A stretch of 64,000 bases of DNA from an uncultured Pelagibacteraceae bacterium (GTDB lineage: Bacteria; Pseudomonadota; Alphaproteobacteria; Pelagibacterales; Pelagibacteraceae), in NCBI GenBank assembly GCA_902557155.1, contig CACDYR010000002.1:1-64000 (forward strand). The letters run 5' to 3'. Shown here in pieces: positions 14,148 to 27,222 of the stretch. How positions within the stretch are numbered: the stretch's first letter is position 1; every line of letters starts with the position of its first letter. A program made the position numbers and the translations under genes. The notes under the pieces were generated by a model that saw only the letters and a program-made list of their open reading frames with translations, did no database searches and was not told the DNA's origin.

Positions 14148-15548
14148 TTAAGAGTGTATTGCTCTTTTATCTACTGATAAAGCAGCTTCTTTAACTGCTT
14201 CAGAAAATGTTGGATGAGCATGACAAGTTCGGGCGATATCTTCTGCACTTGCACCAAATTCCATTGCAACACCAATCTCTGCAATTAATTCTCCTGCATG
14301 AGGTCCAATTATATGTGCACCTAATACTTTATCTGTTTTCTCATCAGCTAAAATTTTAACAAAACCTTCTGCATCATCTATGGCCTTAGCTCTTGAATTA
14401 GCCATAAACGAAAATTTCCCTACTTTATATTTTTTATTTAATTCTTTTAATTGTTCCTCAGTTTTACCGATTGATGCCACTTCTGGTGTTGTATAAATTA
14501 CGCCTGGGATTGTATCGTAATTTACATGTCCAGATTGACCAACTATGTTTTCTGCAACTGCTATACCTTCGTCCTCCGCTTTATGTGCAAGCATTGGACC
14601 ATCAATTACATCGCCTATTGCATAAATGTTTTCAACGTTAGTCTTAAAAATTTTATCAGTTTTGATTCTATTTCTTTCATCAAGATCTACTCCTACAGAC
14701 TCTAAATTTAAACCATCTGTATTAGGTTTTCTGCCAACAGAAATCAAAACAATATCACACTCAAAATTATTTTTATTACCATCTTTATCTACTGTTGTAA
14801 CCACTACACCTGCTTCATTTTTTTTAATTGTTTCAACTTTATTTTGCATATTAAATTTCATTCCCTGTTTTTTTAAAATTTTCATAAATTCTGAAGAAAT
14901 TTCTTTATCCATTCCAGGTGTAATATGATCTAAAAATTCAACAACTTGCACCTCTGCTCCAAGTCTTGACCATACAGATCCCATCTCTAATCCTATATAG
15001 CCTCCTCCTACTACAACCATTTTCTGAGGTACCTTCTCTAACTTTAAAGCACCTGTTGATGAAACAATTGTTTTCTCATCTATTTCTATACCCGGCAATG
15101 AAACTGGGACTGATCCTGTTGCAATAACTGTTTTTTCTGATTGGATGACAGTTTCTTTATTTTTATCATCCTTTATTAAAATTTCATTTTTAGATTTAAA
15201 ACTTCCGTGTCCTTTAAAGTAAGTAACTTTGTTTTTTTTCAAAAGAAACTCAACACCTTTTGTAAGAACAGTTACAGCTTTATCTTTGCTTTTCATCATT
15301 TTGTCTAAATTTAATTTTACTTCACCAACTTCAATACCTTTATTTGCTAAACTTTTTACTTTGTGAAATTCTTCAGACAGATTAAGTAAGCTTTTTGATG
15401 GGATACAACCAACATTTAAACAAGTACCTCCCAAAGACCCTCTAGACTCTATACATGCAGTTTTTAATCCTAATTGAGCAAGTCTTATCGCACAAACATA
15501 ACCACCCGGTCCACCTCCAATAACTACAGCTTGAAATTTTTCTGACAT
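14148..15548 (-). CDS. lpdA: Dihydrolipoyl dehydrogenase (E3)
   Basis: FAD enzyme that reoxidises the lipoyl group of the 2-oxoglutarate dehydrogenase complex, with NAD as acceptor. It is 466 aa, with the N-terminal FAD site [12 protein letters not shown], redox pair [13 protein letters not shown] near 41-53, NAD site [12 protein letters not shown] near 180, AIGDV near 312, and the active-site histidine in CHAHPTFSE near 443. It directly follows sucB with no gap, so this is the E3 dedicated to the SucAB complex. Confidence 0.97.
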   Translation of the reverse strand: MSEKFQAVVIGGGPGGYVCAIRLAQLGLKTACIESRGSLGGTCLNVGCIPSKSLLNLSEEFHKVKSLANKGIEVGEVKLNLDKMMKSKDKAVTVLTKGVEFLLKKNKVTYFKGHGSFKSKNEILIKDDKNKETVIQSEKTVIATGSVPVSLPGIEIDEKTIVSSTGALKLEKVPQKMVVVGGGYIGLEMGSVWSRLGAEVQVVEFLDHITPGMDKEISSEFMKILKKQGMKFNMQNKVETIKKNEAGVVVTTVDKDGNKNNFECDIVLISVGRKPNTDGLNLESVGVDLDERNRIKTDKIFKTNVENIYAIGDVIDGPMLAHKAEDEGIAVAENIVGQSGHVNYDTIPGVIYTTPEVASIGKTEEQLKELNKKYKVGKFSFMANSRAKAIDDAEGFVKILADEKTDKVLGAHIIGPHAGELIAEIGVAMEFGASAEDIARTCHAHPTFSEAVKEAALSVDKRAIHS

Positions 15549-16838
15549 TTAAATATCTAAAAACAACCTTCTAGGGTCTTCTAAATTTTCTTTAATCATT
15601 TTAAGGAAAGATACAGACTCTTTTCCATCAATAATTCTGTGATCATATGATAATGCTAAATACATAATTGGTCTTATTTTGATTTCACCGTCTACAACAA
15701 CTGGTCTTTCCACTATATTATGCATGCCCAACACTCCAGATTGAGGTAAATTTAGTATTGGGGTTGAAAGCATAGACCCATACACACCTCCATTACTTAT
15801 TGTAAATGTTCCTCCCTGGAGATCTTCAATCGTTAACTTTCCATCTCGTGCTTTTTCTGAAATTTCTTTAATATTTTTTTCAATATCAGCAAAGGATAAT
15901 TCATCTGCATTTCTTAAAACTGGAACAACCAAACCCTTATCTGTTCCAACAGCAAAGCTAATATTGTAATAGTTTTTATAGATAATCTCATCTCCGTCTA
16001 TTTCAGCATTTACAGCAGGGAAATTTTTTAAAGCAACTACACATGCTTTTACAAAGAAAGACATAAATCCTAATTTTATCCCATAACGAGATTGGAAATC
16101 CTCTTGATTTTCTTTCCTCATTTCCATTACACTGCTCATATCAACCTCATTAAATGTTGTTAAAAGAGCGGCATTCTCTTGAGCTTGCTTTAATCTTTTT
16201 GCAATAGTTTGTCTCAACCTAGTCATCTTAATTCGTTCTTCTTCACCGTATTGAATTTTTCTTTCAGATGGTTTTGGATTTGCACCCATCAAACTTATTA
16301 AATCTCCTTTTAAAACTCTCCCATCTTTCCCTGAACCTTGAATTGAATTAATATCGATATTATTTTCAGTTACTATTTTTCTCACTGCTGGAGACAAAGT
16401 TGTATTAACATTTCTTTGTGGAGCAACATCTGGTTTAAATTCCTCAGTTAAAACCAAAGGTTTCTCTTTGGGTTTTTCTTCAAATACTTTTGGTTCTTTT
16501 TTATTTGCATCTAATTTTATTACATTGCTCTCTGCAGGAACAATTTCCTCTTTCTTAATTTCTTCACTGATTTTCGGCACAGATTTAACCGCTGTTCCAC
16601 CTTCGGTTGATACAGAACCTAATAATGCTCCTACTTCAACGACTGATCCATCTTGTGAGTTTATCTCTGTTAATACACCAGAAATTGGAGATGGTACTTC
16701 TAAGTTTACTTTGTCTGTCTCAAGTTCTACAATAGGCTCATCTGCTTCGACTGTATCACCTGCGTTTTTTAACCATTTTGCAACAGTCGCTTCTGTTATA
16801 CTTTCACCAAGAACTGGGACTACTATTTTTTCACTCAT
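15549..16838 (-). CDS. sucB: 2-oxoglutarate dehydrogenase E2 (dihydrolipoyl succinyltransferase)
   Basis: Transfers succinyl from lipoate to CoA. It is 429 aa, with an N-terminal lipoyl domain carrying the lipoylated lysine in [10 protein letters not shown] (residue about 43), a Pro/Lys/Glu-rich linker, a peripheral-subunit-binding domain near 150-180 ([12 protein letters not shown]), and the catalytic domain ending with the active-site block YDHRIIDG near 400. It is flanked by sucA (5 bp) and lpdA. Confidence 0.96.
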   Translation of the reverse strand: MSEKIVVPVLGESITEATVAKWLKNAGDTVEADEPIVELETDKVNLEVPSPISGVLTEINSQDGSVVEVGALLGSVSTEGGTAVKSVPKISEEIKKEEIVPAESNVIKLDANKKEPKVFEEKPKEKPLVLTEEFKPDVAPQRNVNTTLSPAVRKIVTENNIDINSIQGSGKDGRVLKGDLISLMGANPKPSERKIQYGEEERIKMTRLRQTIAKRLKQAQENAALLTTFNEVDMSSVMEMRKENQEDFQSRYGIKLGFMSFFVKACVVALKNFPAVNAEIDGDEIIYKNYYNISFAVGTDKGLVVPVLRNADELSFADIEKNIKEISEKARDGKLTIEDLQGGTFTISNGGVYGSMLSTPILNLPQSGVLGMHNIVERPVVVDGEIKIRPIMYLALSYDHRIIDGKESVSFLKMIKENLEDPRRLFLDI

Positions 16839-16843
16839 TAAAA

Positions 16844-19762
16844 TTAATCAAATACCTTTTTAATTATTTCTTGTTGTTGAGAATTATGCCTTTTGGCATA
16901 TCCTGTTGCAGGAGTTGCGTCTGGGCTTCTTCCTATATAAGAAATTTTATTATTATTAGCCTTTAAAGTGTCTAATGTCCATTGGATATAATCTCTAACT
17001 GAAAACCAAGCACCCATATTTTTTGGTTCTTCTTGACACCAAAAGAATTCAGCATTTTTAGAATACGGTTTTAACTCCTTAACCAAAGCTTTTGCTGGAA
17101 ATGGATACAATTGTTCAATTCTATACATCACTACATCATCTCTTTTAAGCTTTTCTCTGGCGTCTAACAAATCAAAATATACTTTTCCAGAACAAAGAAT
17201 TACTTTTCTTATTTTAGAACTTTCTTTTAGTTTAATAAATCCTTTAGACTTAGGATCTATAGCATGATCCCACAATACTCTATGGAAAGTATTTTTTTTG
17301 TTAAAATCTTCTAAATTTGAAACACAATACTTATTTCTTAATAATGATTTTGGTGTCATTATGATTAGTGGCTTTCTGAAACTCCTATGCATTTGTCTTC
17401 TTAAAGCATGAAAATAATTTGCTGGGGTTGTGCAGTTCATTACTTGCATATTGTCGTTTGAGCATAGTTGTAAAAATCTTTCTAATCTTGCTGAAGAATG
17501 TTCTGGTCCTTGTCCTTCATATCCGTGAGGTAACAACATTACTATACCAGATGCTCTATTCCATTTTCTCTCACCAGATGCAATAAATTGATCAATTACT
17601 ACTTGAGCTCCGTTAGCAAAGTCACCGAATTGTGCTTCCCAAAGAGTAAGTGTATTTGGTTCTACTAGACTATAACCATATTCAAAACCTAAAACCGCAA
17701 GTTCAGATAAAAAACTATCTACTACTTCAAATTGCTTTTGATTTTTAGAAATATTATTCAGTGGAATGTACCTTGAATTGTCTGTTTGATTTCTTAAAAC
17801 AGAATGTCGTTGACTGAATGTTCCTCTTCCAGAGTCTTGTCCTACAAGCCTAACTGGATATCCCTCCTCTAGCAAAGATCCAAAAGCTAAAGATTCAGCT
17901 GAAGACCAATCAATTCCAGTACCTTTTTCAACACTTTCTTTTCTAGCATTAAATATTTTGGAGATAGTCTTGTGAATATTTTTTTCCTCAGGAATACCAT
18001 TTATTTTACCTGAGATTATTTTTAATTTATTTTCATCGAAACCTGTTATACCCCTCTTATCTTTACCTCTTTCAGGTTTATATCTTGACCATGTTCCCTC
18101 AAACCATTCTATTTTAGGTTTATAATCTTTTGCACTTTTGTATTGTTCATCGAGTAAATCTTTAAATGATTTAACATTTTGATTTAATAATTCTTCAGTT
18201 ATAGATTTTTCGTTTACTAATTTATTTCCATAAATTTTGTAAACACTGGGATGAGATCTAATTTTTTTATACATTAAAGGTTGAGTAAATGAAGGCTCAT
18301 CTCCCTCATTATGTCCAAATCTTCTATAACAAATTAAATCTACTACAACGTCTCTATTAAATTTTAATCGAAATTCAGTTGCTATTCTAGTTGCATAAAC
18401 AACTGCTTCTGGATCATCACCATTAACATGAAGAATTGGAGCCTCTACCATTTTTGCAACATCAGATGGATAAGGTGAAGACCTCGCAAATCTTGGACTA
18501 GTAGTAAATCCTATCTGGTTATTAACAATAATATGAATTGTTCCTCCAGTGTTATGTCCTGGTAGTCCAGACATTGCAAAACATTCTGCTACAACTCCTT
18601 GACCAGCAAAGGCTGCATCCCCATGAATGAGAATAGGTATAACTTTATTTCTTTCACGGTCTTTATGAAAAAATTGTTTGGCTCTTGTTTGGCCTAAAAC
18701 AACTGGGTTAACAGCTTCTAAATGAGAAGGATTATCTGTTAAACTGACATGTACTGAATTTCCATCAAATTCTCTATCAGACGACGCTCCAAGATGATAT
18801 TTTACATCTCCAGCACTATCTTCAGAATCAGTACTAAACTCACCAGCAAACTCATTAAAAATTTTTTTGTAAGATTTTTGTAAAACGTTTGCCAAAACGT
18901 TAAGCCTACCTCTATGAGACATACCTATTTTAACTTCTTTTATATTATTTTGACCACCAATTTTTATTATTTGTTCAAGAGCAGGTATTAAACTTTCGCC
19001 ACCATCTAAACCAAATCTTTTTGTTCCCACATACTTTGTAGCTAAAAATTTTTCAAATCCTTCTGCCTGTACCAATTTATTTAAAATTGCCTCTTTACCA
19101 TTTTTTGTAAATTGAAGTGCATTTTTATCTTGCTCTATCCTGTCCCTAAACCACTTTCTTTCATCTGGGTTTGAAATATGCATGAACTCATAACCTATTT
19201 TTCCACAGTAGGTTTTCTTCATAAACTTAAGTATTTCTCTTATATTTGCATATTTACGATTGATTACACCGTTTAGAAAAATTTTCTTATCGTAATTTTC
19301 TTTTTTAAAACCGTAAAAATCTGGATGAAGCTCATCTAGATATTCTGACTCTCTCATTTCTAAAGGATCAAGATCCGCTAATAAATGTCCTCTTAGTCTA
19401 TATGCTCTAATTAATGCTACAGCACTAATAGAATCTTTATTTGAGTCAGCAAGTAATTGAAAATTAAATTTTTCTGAAGTGTCTAATTTGACGTTATTAA
19501 AATCATTTTTATCTTGTTCTTCTATTTTTTTTTGTAATTCATCAATATCAATCTTTTTTTTAGTAGGTCCCCATGATGGACCATTAATTTCTTTTGCTAT
19601 AACATTTAATTCTTCACCAATTCCTTCAAAATAATTTGCCCAACTTTCTGGAAGATCAGCATCTTTATTTACAAACTTTAAATACATTTCTTCTATAAAT
19701 GCACTATTAGATTTGTTTAAAAATGAAGTTTTTTCGAAATCAAGATTTTTTGATGAAGACAT
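16844..19762 (-). CDS. sucA: 2-oxoglutarate dehydrogenase E1
   Basis: Thiamine-diphosphate-dependent decarboxylase of the TCA cycle. It is 972 aa, near the usual 930-990. The N-terminal assembly segment ([17 protein letters not shown]) matches the OdhA/SucA type. Other blocks are [13 protein letters not shown], the ThDP site [10 protein letters not shown] near 383, and [14 protein letters not shown] near 650. It is preceded by sucCD and followed by sucB-lpdA. Confidence 0.97.
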   Translation of the reverse strand: MSSSKNLDFEKTSFLNKSNSAFIEEMYLKFVNKDADLPESWANYFEGIGEELNVIAKEINGPSWGPTKKKIDIDELQKKIEEQDKNDFNNVKLDTSEKFNFQLLADSNKDSISAVALIRAYRLRGHLLADLDPLEMRESEYLDELHPDFYGFKKENYDKKIFLNGVINRKYANIREILKFMKKTYCGKIGYEFMHISNPDERKWFRDRIEQDKNALQFTKNGKEAILNKLVQAEGFEKFLATKYVGTKRFGLDGGESLIPALEQIIKIGGQNNIKEVKIGMSHRGRLNVLANVLQKSYKKIFNEFAGEFSTDSEDSAGDVKYHLGASSDREFDGNSVHVSLTDNPSHLEAVNPVVLGQTRAKQFFHKDRERNKVIPILIHGDAAFAGQGVVAECFAMSGLPGHNTGGTIHIIVNNQIGFTTSPRFARSSPYPSDVAKMVEAPILHVNGDDPEAVVYATRIATEFRLKFNRDVVVDLICYRRFGHNEGDEPSFTQPLMYKKIRSHPSVYKIYGNKLVNEKSITEELLNQNVKSFKDLLDEQYKSAKDYKPKIEWFEGTWSRYKPERGKDKRGITGFDENKLKIISGKINGIPEEKNIHKTISKIFNARKESVEKGTGIDWSSAESLAFGSLLEEGYPVRLVGQDSGRGTFSQRHSVLRNQTDNSRYIPLNNISKNQKQFEVVDSFLSELAVLGFEYGYSLVEPNTLTLWEAQFGDFANGAQVVIDQFIASGERKWNRASGIVMLLPHGYEGQGPEHSSARLERFLQLCSNDNMQVMNCTTPANYFHALRRQMHRSFRKPLIIMTPKSLLRNKYCVSNLEDFNKKNTFHRVLWDHAIDPKSKGFIKLKESSKIRKVILCSGKVYFDLLDAREKLKRDDVVMYRIEQLYPFPAKALVKELKPYSKNAEFFWCQEEPKNMGAWFSVRDYIQWTLDTLKANNNKISYIGRSPDATPATGYAKRHNSQQQEIIKKVFD

Positions 19763-19796
19763 CTTTTTATTTAATATATCCCTCTAATATTTTTTT

Positions 19797-20672
19797 TCAA
19801 TTAGACAGTTTATCAAATAAAGTTTTTCCAATAATTGATGGTGATTTGGCAACTGTAATACCACATTCTTCCATTTTTTTTATTTTATCTTCAGCTCCAC
19901 CCTTGCCACCTGATATAATGGCACCAGCATGCCCCATTCTCCTTCCTGGAGGAGCAGTAATTCCAGCTATAAATCCAACAATTGGTTTTTTGATCTTATG
20001 ATTTTTTATAAATTCAGCCGCTTCTTCTTCGGCTGTTCCTCCAATTTCACCTATCATTAAAATAGATTCTGTTTCAGAATCTTTTAAAAATAAATCTAAA
20101 CAATCTATAAAATTTGTTCCATTAATAGGATCACCACCAATACCAATACAAGTTGATTGACCAAGTCCATTTTCAGTTGTTTGGGCTACTGCTTCATATG
20201 TCAATGTTCCTGACCTTGATACAATTCCAACACTTCCTCTTTTGTGAATACTTCCCGGCATAATCCCAATTTTACATTCATCTGGTGTGATTATTCCTGG
20301 ACAATTAGGTCCAATTAATCTGCTACTAGATCCACTTAATTTTTGTCTGACCTTAAGCATATCCTGAATTGGAATACCCTCTGTTATACAAACAATAAGT
20401 TCAACTGATGCATCAATAGCTTCAATGATTGCTGCTGCTGCAAATTTAGCAGGTACATAAATCATAGTTGCATCCGCTCCTACTTCATTTTTTGCCTCTA
20501 AAACGCTATTAAAAACTGGTCTATCTAAATGTTTTTGTCCACCTTTCTTTGGCGTAACTCCACCAACAAGATTGGTTCCATATTTTATAGCCTGCTCTGA
20601 ATGAAATGTTCCGTGTGAGCCAGTAAATCCCTGACAAATTACTTTAGTATTTTTATTTACCAAAACCGACAT
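19797..20672 (-). CDS. sucD: Succinyl-CoA synthetase alpha subunit
   Basis: Forms succinate and ATP/GTP from succinyl-CoA together with SucC. It is 291 aa with the CoA-binding Rossmann region ([16 protein letters not shown]) at the N-terminus, the block [10 protein letters not shown] near 121, and the phosphohistidine in [10 protein letters not shown] near 248-254. It starts 1 bp after sucC. Confidence 0.97.
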   Translation of the reverse strand: MSVLVNKNTKVICQGFTGSHGTFHSEQAIKYGTNLVGGVTPKKGGQKHLDRPVFNSVLEAKNEVGADATMIYVPAKFAAAAIIEAIDASVELIVCITEGIPIQDMLKVRQKLSGSSSRLIGPNCPGIITPDECKIGIMPGSIHKRGSVGIVSRSGTLTYEAVAQTTENGLGQSTCIGIGGDPINGTNFIDCLDLFLKDSETESILMIGEIGGTAEEEAAEFIKNHKIKKPIVGFIAGITAPPGRRMGHAGAIISGGKGGAEDKIKKMEECGITVAKSPSIIGKTLFDKLSN

Positions 20673-20673
20673 T

Positions 20674-21834
20674 TTATTTTATCGCCTCAACAATTTTCTT
20701 AGCAGCATCATCTAAATTTTCTGCAGAAATTAATTTTAATCCAGAATTATCAAGAATTTCTTTTCCTTCCTTGAAATTTGTGCCTGCTAATCTTACAACT
20801 AAAGGTACACTTATATTTATTTCCTTAGCTGCATCAACTACTCCTTGAGCAAGGACATCACATCTCATTATTCCTCCAAAAATATTAATTAAAATACCTT
20901 TAACATTTTTATCTGAGAGAATTATCTTTAATGCAGCAGATACTTTTTCTTTGGATGCGCCACCGCCTACATCTAAAAAATTTGCTGGTTCTTTACCATA
21001 CAATTTAATTATATCCATTGTTGCCATCGCTAATCCAGCTCCATTTACCATACAGCCAATACTTCCATCTAGCTTGATATATGCAAGATCATGCTTGCTA
21101 GCTTCTATCTCGGTAGGATCTTCCTCATTTAAATCTCTTAATTCAACAATTTCTGGATGCCTGAATAAAGCGTTAGAGTCGAAATTAACTTTTGCATCTA
21201 AACAAACAATTTTTTCCTCTTTTGTCAAAATTAATGGATTTACTTCAACCATGTTTGCATCAGTATTCACAAACATTTTATATATTGATTTAATTAATGT
21301 TATTGCTTGTTTTTTTGCGTCTTCATTTAAATTAAAAATATTAATTATTTTTTCACAATCTGACTCAGGAATTTCATCACCTATATCAACTTTTGTAGTT
21401 ATAATTTTTTCAGGTGAACTGCTTGCAACTTCTTCAATGTCCATCCCTCCTTGGTCACTTGATATAAATGCAATTTTAGAACTTGCCCTATCAACCAGGC
21501 ACGATAAGTAAAATTCTTTATCTATATTTGATGATTCTTCTACGTATAATCTTTTTACCTCTCTACCTTCAGGGCCAGTTTGATGAGTAACTAGTGTTTT
21601 TCCTAGTAATTCTTTAGCTGCTGCTGTTAGTTCCTCAATAGAGTTTAAAATTTTTACACCACCAGCTTTTCCTCTACCTCCAGCATGGATTTGTGCTTTA
21701 AGCACATATTTCTCAGTTTTGATTGCTTTTGCTTTTTCAATAAGTTCATCAACACTAAGCGCAAATACTCCTTCGGGAACTACAGCTCCATATTTTTTTA
21801 ATATTTGTTTAGCTTGATGCTCGTGAATATTCAT
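20674..21834 (-). CDS. sucC: Succinyl-CoA synthetase beta subunit
   Basis: ATP-grasp subunit of succinyl-CoA synthetase. The 386 aa protein begins [16 protein letters not shown], has the [15 protein letters not shown] block near 46-60, VEVNPLI near 197 and [10 protein letters not shown] near 320, all standard. It lies 2 bp after mdh and 1 bp before sucD. Confidence 0.97.
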   Translation of the reverse strand: MNIHEHQAKQILKKYGAVVPEGVFALSVDELIEKAKAIKTEKYVLKAQIHAGGRGKAGGVKILNSIEELTAAAKELLGKTLVTHQTGPEGREVKRLYVEESSNIDKEFYLSCLVDRASSKIAFISSDQGGMDIEEVASSSPEKIITTKVDIGDEIPESDCEKIINIFNLNEDAKKQAITLIKSIYKMFVNTDANMVEVNPLILTKEEKIVCLDAKVNFDSNALFRHPEIVELRDLNEEDPTEIEASKHDLAYIKLDGSIGCMVNGAGLAMATMDIIKLYGKEPANFLDVGGGASKEKVSAALKIILSDKNVKGILINIFGGIMRCDVLAQGVVDAAKEINISVPLVVRLAGTNFKEGKEILDNSGLKLISAENLDDAAKKIVEAIK

Positions 21835-21836
21835 TA

Positions 21837-22799
21837 TTATTTAGATAAATCAGGATCTATTTTAGATGCAGCTTCCCATAAAGCTTTTACAGCATCTATT
21901 GAATGCATAAATTCTTTCTTTTCTTTTTCATCTAAATCAATCTCCTTAATTTTTTCTACACCATCTTTTCCAATGACAACAGGAACACCTGCATAAACAT
22001 TTTTCACACCATATTCTCCATTTAATTGTACAGCGCAGGGTAATAATTTTTTCTGATCATTTAAATATGCTTCAGCCATTTGAACACCTGAGGCTGCAGG
22101 TGCATAAAAGGCTGATCCTTTTTCTAAATATTTAACTATTTCTGCACCACCATCTCGTGTTCTTTGATTAATTTCTTCAACTCTTTCTAAAGAAATCTTT
22201 CCATCCTTTACAAGATCCAACAATGGTTTACCTGAAATTTTTGTAAATCTTGGCATAGGAACCATGGTGTCACCATGACCACCCATAACCATTGCCTCAA
22301 TTTCTCTTACTGGCACATTTAGTTCTAATGATAAAAATAATTTAAATCTTGAACTATCTAAAATACCTGCCATACCAACAACTTTATTTGATGGTAAACC
22401 TGAAAATTTTTGAAATGCCATAACCATAACATCTAAAGGATTGGTGATACAGATCACAAAAGCGTTAGGAGCATTTTTCTTTACCCCCTCAGCAACTTGT
22501 TTAATAATTTTTAAATTAATTCCAAGAAGATCGTCTCGGCTCATTCCAGGTTTTCTTGGAACACCTGCTGTAATTATAATTACATCTGAATCTTTTATAT
22601 CCTCATAGTTATCAGTTCCTGAAAACCTAACATTGAAACCATCTACAGATGAAGATTGTGCAATATCTAATGCTTTTCCTTTTGCAATACCACTAGCTAC
22701 ATCAAATAAAACCACTTCATTTACTAATTCTTTTGTTCCTAATAAATGTGCAAGAGTTCCGCCTATTTGGCCTGCACCAATTAAAGATATTTTTGTCAT
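21837..22799 (-). CDS. mdh: Malate dehydrogenase (lactate-dehydrogenase-like type)
   Basis: Oxidises malate to oxaloacetate with NAD. It is 320 aa, with the N-terminal [10 protein letters not shown] nucleotide-binding loop, VVFD-like acidic residue in LFDVASG, substrate-binding Arg in [13 protein letters not shown] and the catalytic His in [11 protein letters not shown] near 176. This is the LDH-like MDH typical of Alphaproteobacteria. It heads mdh-sucCDAB-lpd and lies 9 bp after mmsA. Confidence 0.96.
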   Translation of the reverse strand: MTKISLIGAGQIGGTLAHLLGTKELVNEVVLFDVASGIAKGKALDIAQSSSVDGFNVRFSGTDNYEDIKDSDVIIITAGVPRKPGMSRDDLLGINLKIIKQVAEGVKKNAPNAFVICITNPLDVMVMAFQKFSGLPSNKVVGMAGILDSSRFKLFLSLELNVPVREIEAMVMGGHGDTMVPMPRFTKISGKPLLDLVKDGKISLERVEEINQRTRDGGAEIVKYLEKGSAFYAPAASGVQMAEAYLNDQKKLLPCAVQLNGEYGVKNVYAGVPVVIGKDGVEKIKEIDLDEKEKKEFMHSIDAVKALWEAASKIDPDLSK

Positions 22800-22808
22800 T
22801 TATTTCCT

Positions 22809-24302
22809 TTATTTCATTGTTGGCATAACAAATTCCGCATTTGATCGGACACCTGAAGGCCATCTGGATGTTACTGTTTTAAGTTTAGTATAAAATTTTA
22901 TTCCTTCCATACCATGCATTCCACTATCTCCAAATAATGATCTTTTCCAACCACCAAAACTATGAAATGCCATTGGAACTGGGATCGGCACGTTAATACC
23001 AACCATACCAACTTGAATTTTACTTGCAAAAGTTCTACCTGCATCACCGTCTCTTGTATAAATACTAACTCCATTTCCGTACTCATGGTCGTTAATTAAT
23101 TTTGCAGCTTCTTCAAAAGTTTTTACTCGAACAACTGATAAGACTGGACCGAATATTTCCTCTTTGTAAATTCGCATATCTTTATTTACATGATCAAACA
23201 AACATCCACCTATATAAAAACCATTTTCATAACCTTGAAGTTTTAGACCTCTTCCATCAACCACTAGCTTTGCGCCTTCCTTGACACCTAAATCAACGTA
23301 ACTTGTAACTTTTTCTAAATGTTCTTTTGTAACTAAAGGTCCCATTTCTGATGCTTTATCCATTCCAGGACCAACTTTTAAAGCTTCAGCTTTTTTTGAT
23401 AACCTTGATACAAGTTCATCACCAATATCTCCAACCGCAACCGCAACTGATTGAGCCATACATCTTTCTCCAGCTGAACCATAAGCAGCACCCATTAAAC
23501 CATTTACTGCACCATCTAAATCACAATCTGGCATAACAACTAAATGGTTTTTTGCTCCACCCAAAGCTTGAACTCTTTTTTCATTTTTAGCTGAATTTTC
23601 ATAAATATATTTTGCAATAGGAGTAGATCCCACGAAACTAACAGCTTTGATATCTTTGTTTTCCAAAATTGCATCAACAGCTTCTTTATCTCCATTTATT
23701 ACGTTAAATACTCCCTCCGGAAGACCCGCCTCAGAAAGTAATTCTGCTAATCTTATTGCGCAAGAAGGGTCTTTTTCTGATGGTTTAAGAATAAAAGTGT
23801 TTCCACAAGCTATTGCTATTGGAAACATCCACATTGGTACCATAGCAGGAAAATTAAAAGGTGTAATACCTGCAACAACTCCTAATGGTTGTCTGATTGA
23901 CCAACTATCAACATTGGTTCCAACATTTTCTGAAAACTCACCTTTTAATAAATGTGGTATTCCACAAGCAAATTCTACCACCTCAAGTCCTCTAGTTAAA
24001 GAGCCTCTTGCATCTTCATAAACTTTTCCATGTTCTGAAACTATTAACTTCGTTAATTCATCAGAATTTTTTTCAATTAATTCTTTAAATTTAAATATTA
24101 TTCTAGCTCTTTGTAGAGCAGGTTTTAAAGACCAACTTTCAAATGCTTTTTTTGCTACCTCAACAGCACTGTCTAGATCAGATTTTGAAGCAAGTCTTAC
24201 CTCTGACTCTTGTTCGCCAGTTGCTGGATTAAAAACTTTTCCTTTTTTATCTGAAGATCCCGGAATTATTTTACCGTTTACGAAGTGTTCTATTAATTTC
24301 AT
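22809..24302 (-). CDS. mmsA: Methylmalonate-semialdehyde dehydrogenase (CoA-acylating)
   Basis: Converts (methyl)malonate semialdehyde to propionyl- or acetyl-CoA with CoA and NAD, late in valine, myo-inositol or beta-alanine breakdown. At 497 aa it has the MmsA-specific block FNFPAMVPMWMFP near 150 and the catalytic cysteine in GSAGERCMAQS near 281. The C-terminus SRWPSG is also typical. It is inserted between sdhB and mdh, an unusual place. An mmsB-like gene lies near the far end of the window (62355-63269). Enzyme family is secure; substrate preference is inferred. Confidence 0.92.
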   Translation of the reverse strand: MKLIEHFVNGKIIPGSSDKKGKVFNPATGEQESEVRLASKSDLDSAVEVAKKAFESWSLKPALQRARIIFKFKELIEKNSDELTKLIVSEHGKVYEDARGSLTRGLEVVEFACGIPHLLKGEFSENVGTNVDSWSIRQPLGVVAGITPFNFPAMVPMWMFPIAIACGNTFILKPSEKDPSCAIRLAELLSEAGLPEGVFNVINGDKEAVDAILENKDIKAVSFVGSTPIAKYIYENSAKNEKRVQALGGAKNHLVVMPDCDLDGAVNGLMGAAYGSAGERCMAQSVAVAVGDIGDELVSRLSKKAEALKVGPGMDKASEMGPLVTKEHLEKVTSYVDLGVKEGAKLVVDGRGLKLQGYENGFYIGGCLFDHVNKDMRIYKEEIFGPVLSVVRVKTFEEAAKLINDHEYGNGVSIYTRDGDAGRTFASKIQVGMVGINVPIPVPMAFHSFGGWKRSLFGDSGMHGMEGIKFYTKLKTVTSRWPSGVRSNAEFVMPTMK

Positions 24303-24341
24303 GAATACGGTGTTTTAGATCAAAAATATCGAATAGTCTAT

Positions 24342-25121
24342 TTAAACATTAGCTGTAGCTAACATTTTTTTTATTTCAGCTATAGCTTTTGCTGGATTCA
24401 AGCCCTTAGGACATGCATTTGTACAATTTAATATTGTATGGCATCTATATAATTTTAATTCATCTGAAACTTTTTTTAATCTAGCTTTTCTCTCTTCATC
24501 TCTACTATCAATAATCCATCTATAAGCCTGTAACAGAACTGCTGGACCTAAATATTTATCTCCATTCCACCAATAACTTGGGCAAGATGTAGAACAGCAA
24601 GCACACATAATACATTCGTAAGCACCATCAAGTTTTGCTCTATCTTCTTTAGACTGATAAATTTCTGTTGTCTGTTTTGTTGAGTTATTTTTTAACCAAG
24701 GTTCAATAGATTGATATTGTTTATATAAGCCATCTAAATCACCAATCAAATCTCTTTTAACTTTTAAATGAGGTAGAGGATAAATATCGATGTCACCGTC
24801 TATCTCTGCATGAGGAGTTGTACAAGCAAGTCCGTTTTTTCCTCCCATATTCATAGCACAAGAACCGCAAACACCATGAGCACAAGATCTTCTATAGGCC
24901 AATGTAGGATCAATTTCGTTTTTAATTTTATTTAGAATATCCAGCACCTTAGATGGACAATTATCCATATCAACTTCGTATGTATCAATTCTAGGATTTT
25001 CTTCTGTAGATGGATCCCATCTATATATATTTACTTTTCTTAAATTTTTAGATCCAGTTTTGTCTTTAAAATATTTGCCTTTTTTAACCTCTGAATTTTT
25101 AGGTAAACTTAGCTGAACCAT
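24342..25121 (-). CDS. sdhB: Succinate dehydrogenase iron-sulfur subunit
   Basis: Carries electrons from the flavin of SdhA to quinone. It is 259 aa with the [2Fe-2S] cysteines in [12 protein letters not shown] plus a further Cys about 10 residues on, and the [4Fe-4S]/[3Fe-4S] sets in [16 protein letters not shown] and [17 protein letters not shown]. The last gene of sdhCDAB; it overlaps sdhA by 1 bp. Confidence 0.97.
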   Translation of the reverse strand: MVQLSLPKNSEVKKGKYFKDKTGSKNLRKVNIYRWDPSTEENPRIDTYEVDMDNCPSKVLDILNKIKNEIDPTLAYRRSCAHGVCGSCAMNMGGKNGLACTTPHAEIDGDIDIYPLPHLKVKRDLIGDLDGLYKQYQSIEPWLKNNSTKQTTEIYQSKEDRAKLDGAYECIMCACCSTSCPSYWWNGDKYLGPAVLLQAYRWIIDSRDEERKARLKKVSDELKLYRCHTILNCTNACPKGLNPAKAIAEIKKMLATANV

Positions 25122-26896
25122 TAATATACTCGCTCTTGTGGTGGAAAATATTGAACTTCATTTGTTAAAGTTGATTTGTGTACTGCTCTGTAACTAATCT
25201 TTGTATTTTTTCCATCACACCAAGCAAGAGTATGTTGCATAAATTTTTCGTCATCTCTTTTTGGATAGTCATCTCTCGCGTGAGCACCTCTGCTCTCTTT
25301 TCTATGATATGCAGATTCTACAGTAGTTACTGCTTGTCTTATTAAATTATCAAATTCTAATGTTTCAACTAAATCAGTATTAAATACTAAAGATCTATCT
25401 TTAACTGAAATTGAGTCCATACCATCATAGGTTTTTTTAATCTCATCAACACCTTCTTTAAGATTTTTTTCTGTTCTAAAAACTGCACATTTCGACTGCA
25501 TAGTTTTTTGCATTGAAAGTCTTAGTTCTGCAGTGCTATTATTTCCTTGTGCATTTCTAAGTTTATCAAATCTATCTAAACATTTTTGTGTTTCTGACTC
25601 AGGAATTTCTTCATGAGGTGTTCCTGGCTTAACTAATTCAGCTGCTCTTTTTGCTGCTGCCCTTCCAAATACTACTAAATCAATTAATGAATTAGAACCA
25701 AGTCTATTTGCTCCGTGAACAGAGACACATGCCGCTTCTCCTATAGCCATTAAACCTGGAACAGTTTTTTCTGAGCCATTTACAGTTAATACTTCTGCTT
25801 TATAGTTTGTTGGAATACCACCCATATTATAATGAACTGTTGGCACAACAGGAATTGGTTCTTTAGTTACATCTACATTTGCAAATAATCTCGCTGCATC
25901 AGTAATTCCAGGAAGCCTGCTTTCAATAATATCTTTATCTAAGTGACTTAGGTTCAAATGAACATGGTCTTGATCTTTTCCAACACCTCTTCCCTCATTA
26001 ATCTCAATAGACATAGATCTGCTAACAACATCTCTTGATGCTAAATCTTTTGCATTTGGAGCATATCTTTCCATAAATCTTTCACCTTTAGAATTTGTAA
26101 GATAACCCCCTTCTCCTCGCGCACCTTCTGTTATTAATGTGCCATGGCCATAAATTCCTGTTGGGTGAAATTGAACAAACTCCATGTCCTGAAGCGGCAG
26201 TCCAGCTCTTAAAACCATTGCATTACCATCACCAGTGCAAGTATGTGCTGATGTTGCTGAATAATAAACTTTTCCATAACCACCTGTAGCAATAATTACT
26301 GTGTGCGCTCTAAATCTGTGAATTGTGCCATCATTCAAATTCCAAGCAATTAGACCTTTGCATTCTCCATTCTTCATCAACAAATCTAATGCAAAATATT
26401 CTATAAAAAATTCTGTATTATGCTTTAACGCTTGTCCATATAATGTGTGTAAAATAGCATGTCCTGTTCTATCAGCTGCAGCACAAGTTCTTTGAACTAT
26501 TCCATTTCCATAATTTTTTGTCATTCCACCAAATGGTCTTTGATAAATTTTTCCTTCTTCAGTTCTGCTAAATGGAACTCCATATTTCTCTAATTCTAAG
26601 ACTGCTTTAGGTGCTTCTTTACAAAGATATTCAATGCTATCTTGATCTCCTAACCAATCTGCACCTTTTACAGTGTCATACATGTGCCATCTCCAATCAT
26701 CTTCTCCCATGTTTCCTAGTGCTGCTGATATTCCGCCTTGTGCAGCTGATGTATGACTTCTGGTAGGAAATACTTTTGAGATACAAGCTGTTTTTAAGCC
26801 AGCTTCGCTGAGCCCTACTGCCGCTCTTAAACCTGATCCACCTGCACCAAGTACAACAACATCGTACTCATGGTCTATAATATTATATGCTTTCAT
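25121..26896 (-). CDS. sdhA: Succinate dehydrogenase flavoprotein subunit
   Basis: Oxidises succinate to fumarate at the membrane. It is 591 aa, with FAD site [10 protein letters not shown] near residue 17, the covalent-FAD histidine in [11 protein letters not shown] near 46, active-site blocks [10 protein letters not shown] and EGARGEGG, and [11 protein letters not shown] near 395. It overlaps sdhD by 4 bp (ATGA) and sdhB by 1 bp. Confidence 0.98.
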   Translation of the reverse strand: MKAYNIIDHEYDVVVLGAGGSGLRAAVGLSEAGLKTACISKVFPTRSHTSAAQGGISAALGNMGEDDWRWHMYDTVKGADWLGDQDSIEYLCKEAPKAVLELEKYGVPFSRTEEGKIYQRPFGGMTKNYGNGIVQRTCAAADRTGHAILHTLYGQALKHNTEFFIEYFALDLLMKNGECKGLIAWNLNDGTIHRFRAHTVIIATGGYGKVYYSATSAHTCTGDGNAMVLRAGLPLQDMEFVQFHPTGIYGHGTLITEGARGEGGYLTNSKGERFMERYAPNAKDLASRDVVSRSMSIEINEGRGVGKDQDHVHLNLSHLDKDIIESRLPGITDAARLFANVDVTKEPIPVVPTVHYNMGGIPTNYKAEVLTVNGSEKTVPGLMAIGEAACVSVHGANRLGSNSLIDLVVFGRAAAKRAAELVKPGTPHEEIPESETQKCLDRFDKLRNAQGNNSTAELRLSMQKTMQSKCAVFRTEKNLKEGVDEIKKTYDGMDSISVKDRSLVFNTDLVETLEFDNLIRQAVTTVESAYHRKESRGAHARDDYPKRDDEKFMQHTLAWCDGKNTKISYRAVHKSTLTNEVQYFPPQERVY

Positions 26897-27222
26897 GTAT
26901 TTAAGTTAAAAATTACAATTATTGTAATTACTGGAATTGTTATAGCAAAAAAATTTAGGACTTTGTTTGCGGCATTTTTGGTTTTTTTATCGTTAATATA
27001 GTCTTCAAAAACCTCACTTATAGTCAAAGCTGAAAAAAAATAAGCAATAACTAGAAATAATCCAATTAGGAATTTAGATGGTTGTGTTGTTAAAAAATTC
27101 ACTACTTCAAAATAACTTTTATCATAGATATTCACTAAATTTATAATAAACCAAAGCATTAAAGGTAATAAGATTGCAGAACTAATTTTTAAGAATAACC
27201 ATTTTTTTGTTACTGGAAGCAT
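26893..27222 (-). CDS. sdhD: Succinate dehydrogenase membrane anchor subunit D
   Basis: Hydrophobic anchor that helps form the quinone and haem site. It is 109 aa with three predicted membrane spans (about 10-30, 50-70, 85-107). Sequence conservation is low, and the call rests on size, topology and position between sdhC (1 bp overlap) and sdhA (4 bp overlap). Confidence 0.88.
   Translation of the reverse strand: MLPVTKKWLFLKISSAILLPLMLWFIINLVNIYDKSYFEVVNFLTTQPSKFLIGLFLVIAYFFSALTISEVFEDYINDKKTKNAANKVLNFFAITIPVITIIVIFNLNT

Noticed and set aside
20951..21511. Long plus-strand frame opposite sucC
   Set aside because: Typical antisense shadow of a well-conserved gene in an AT-rich genome.
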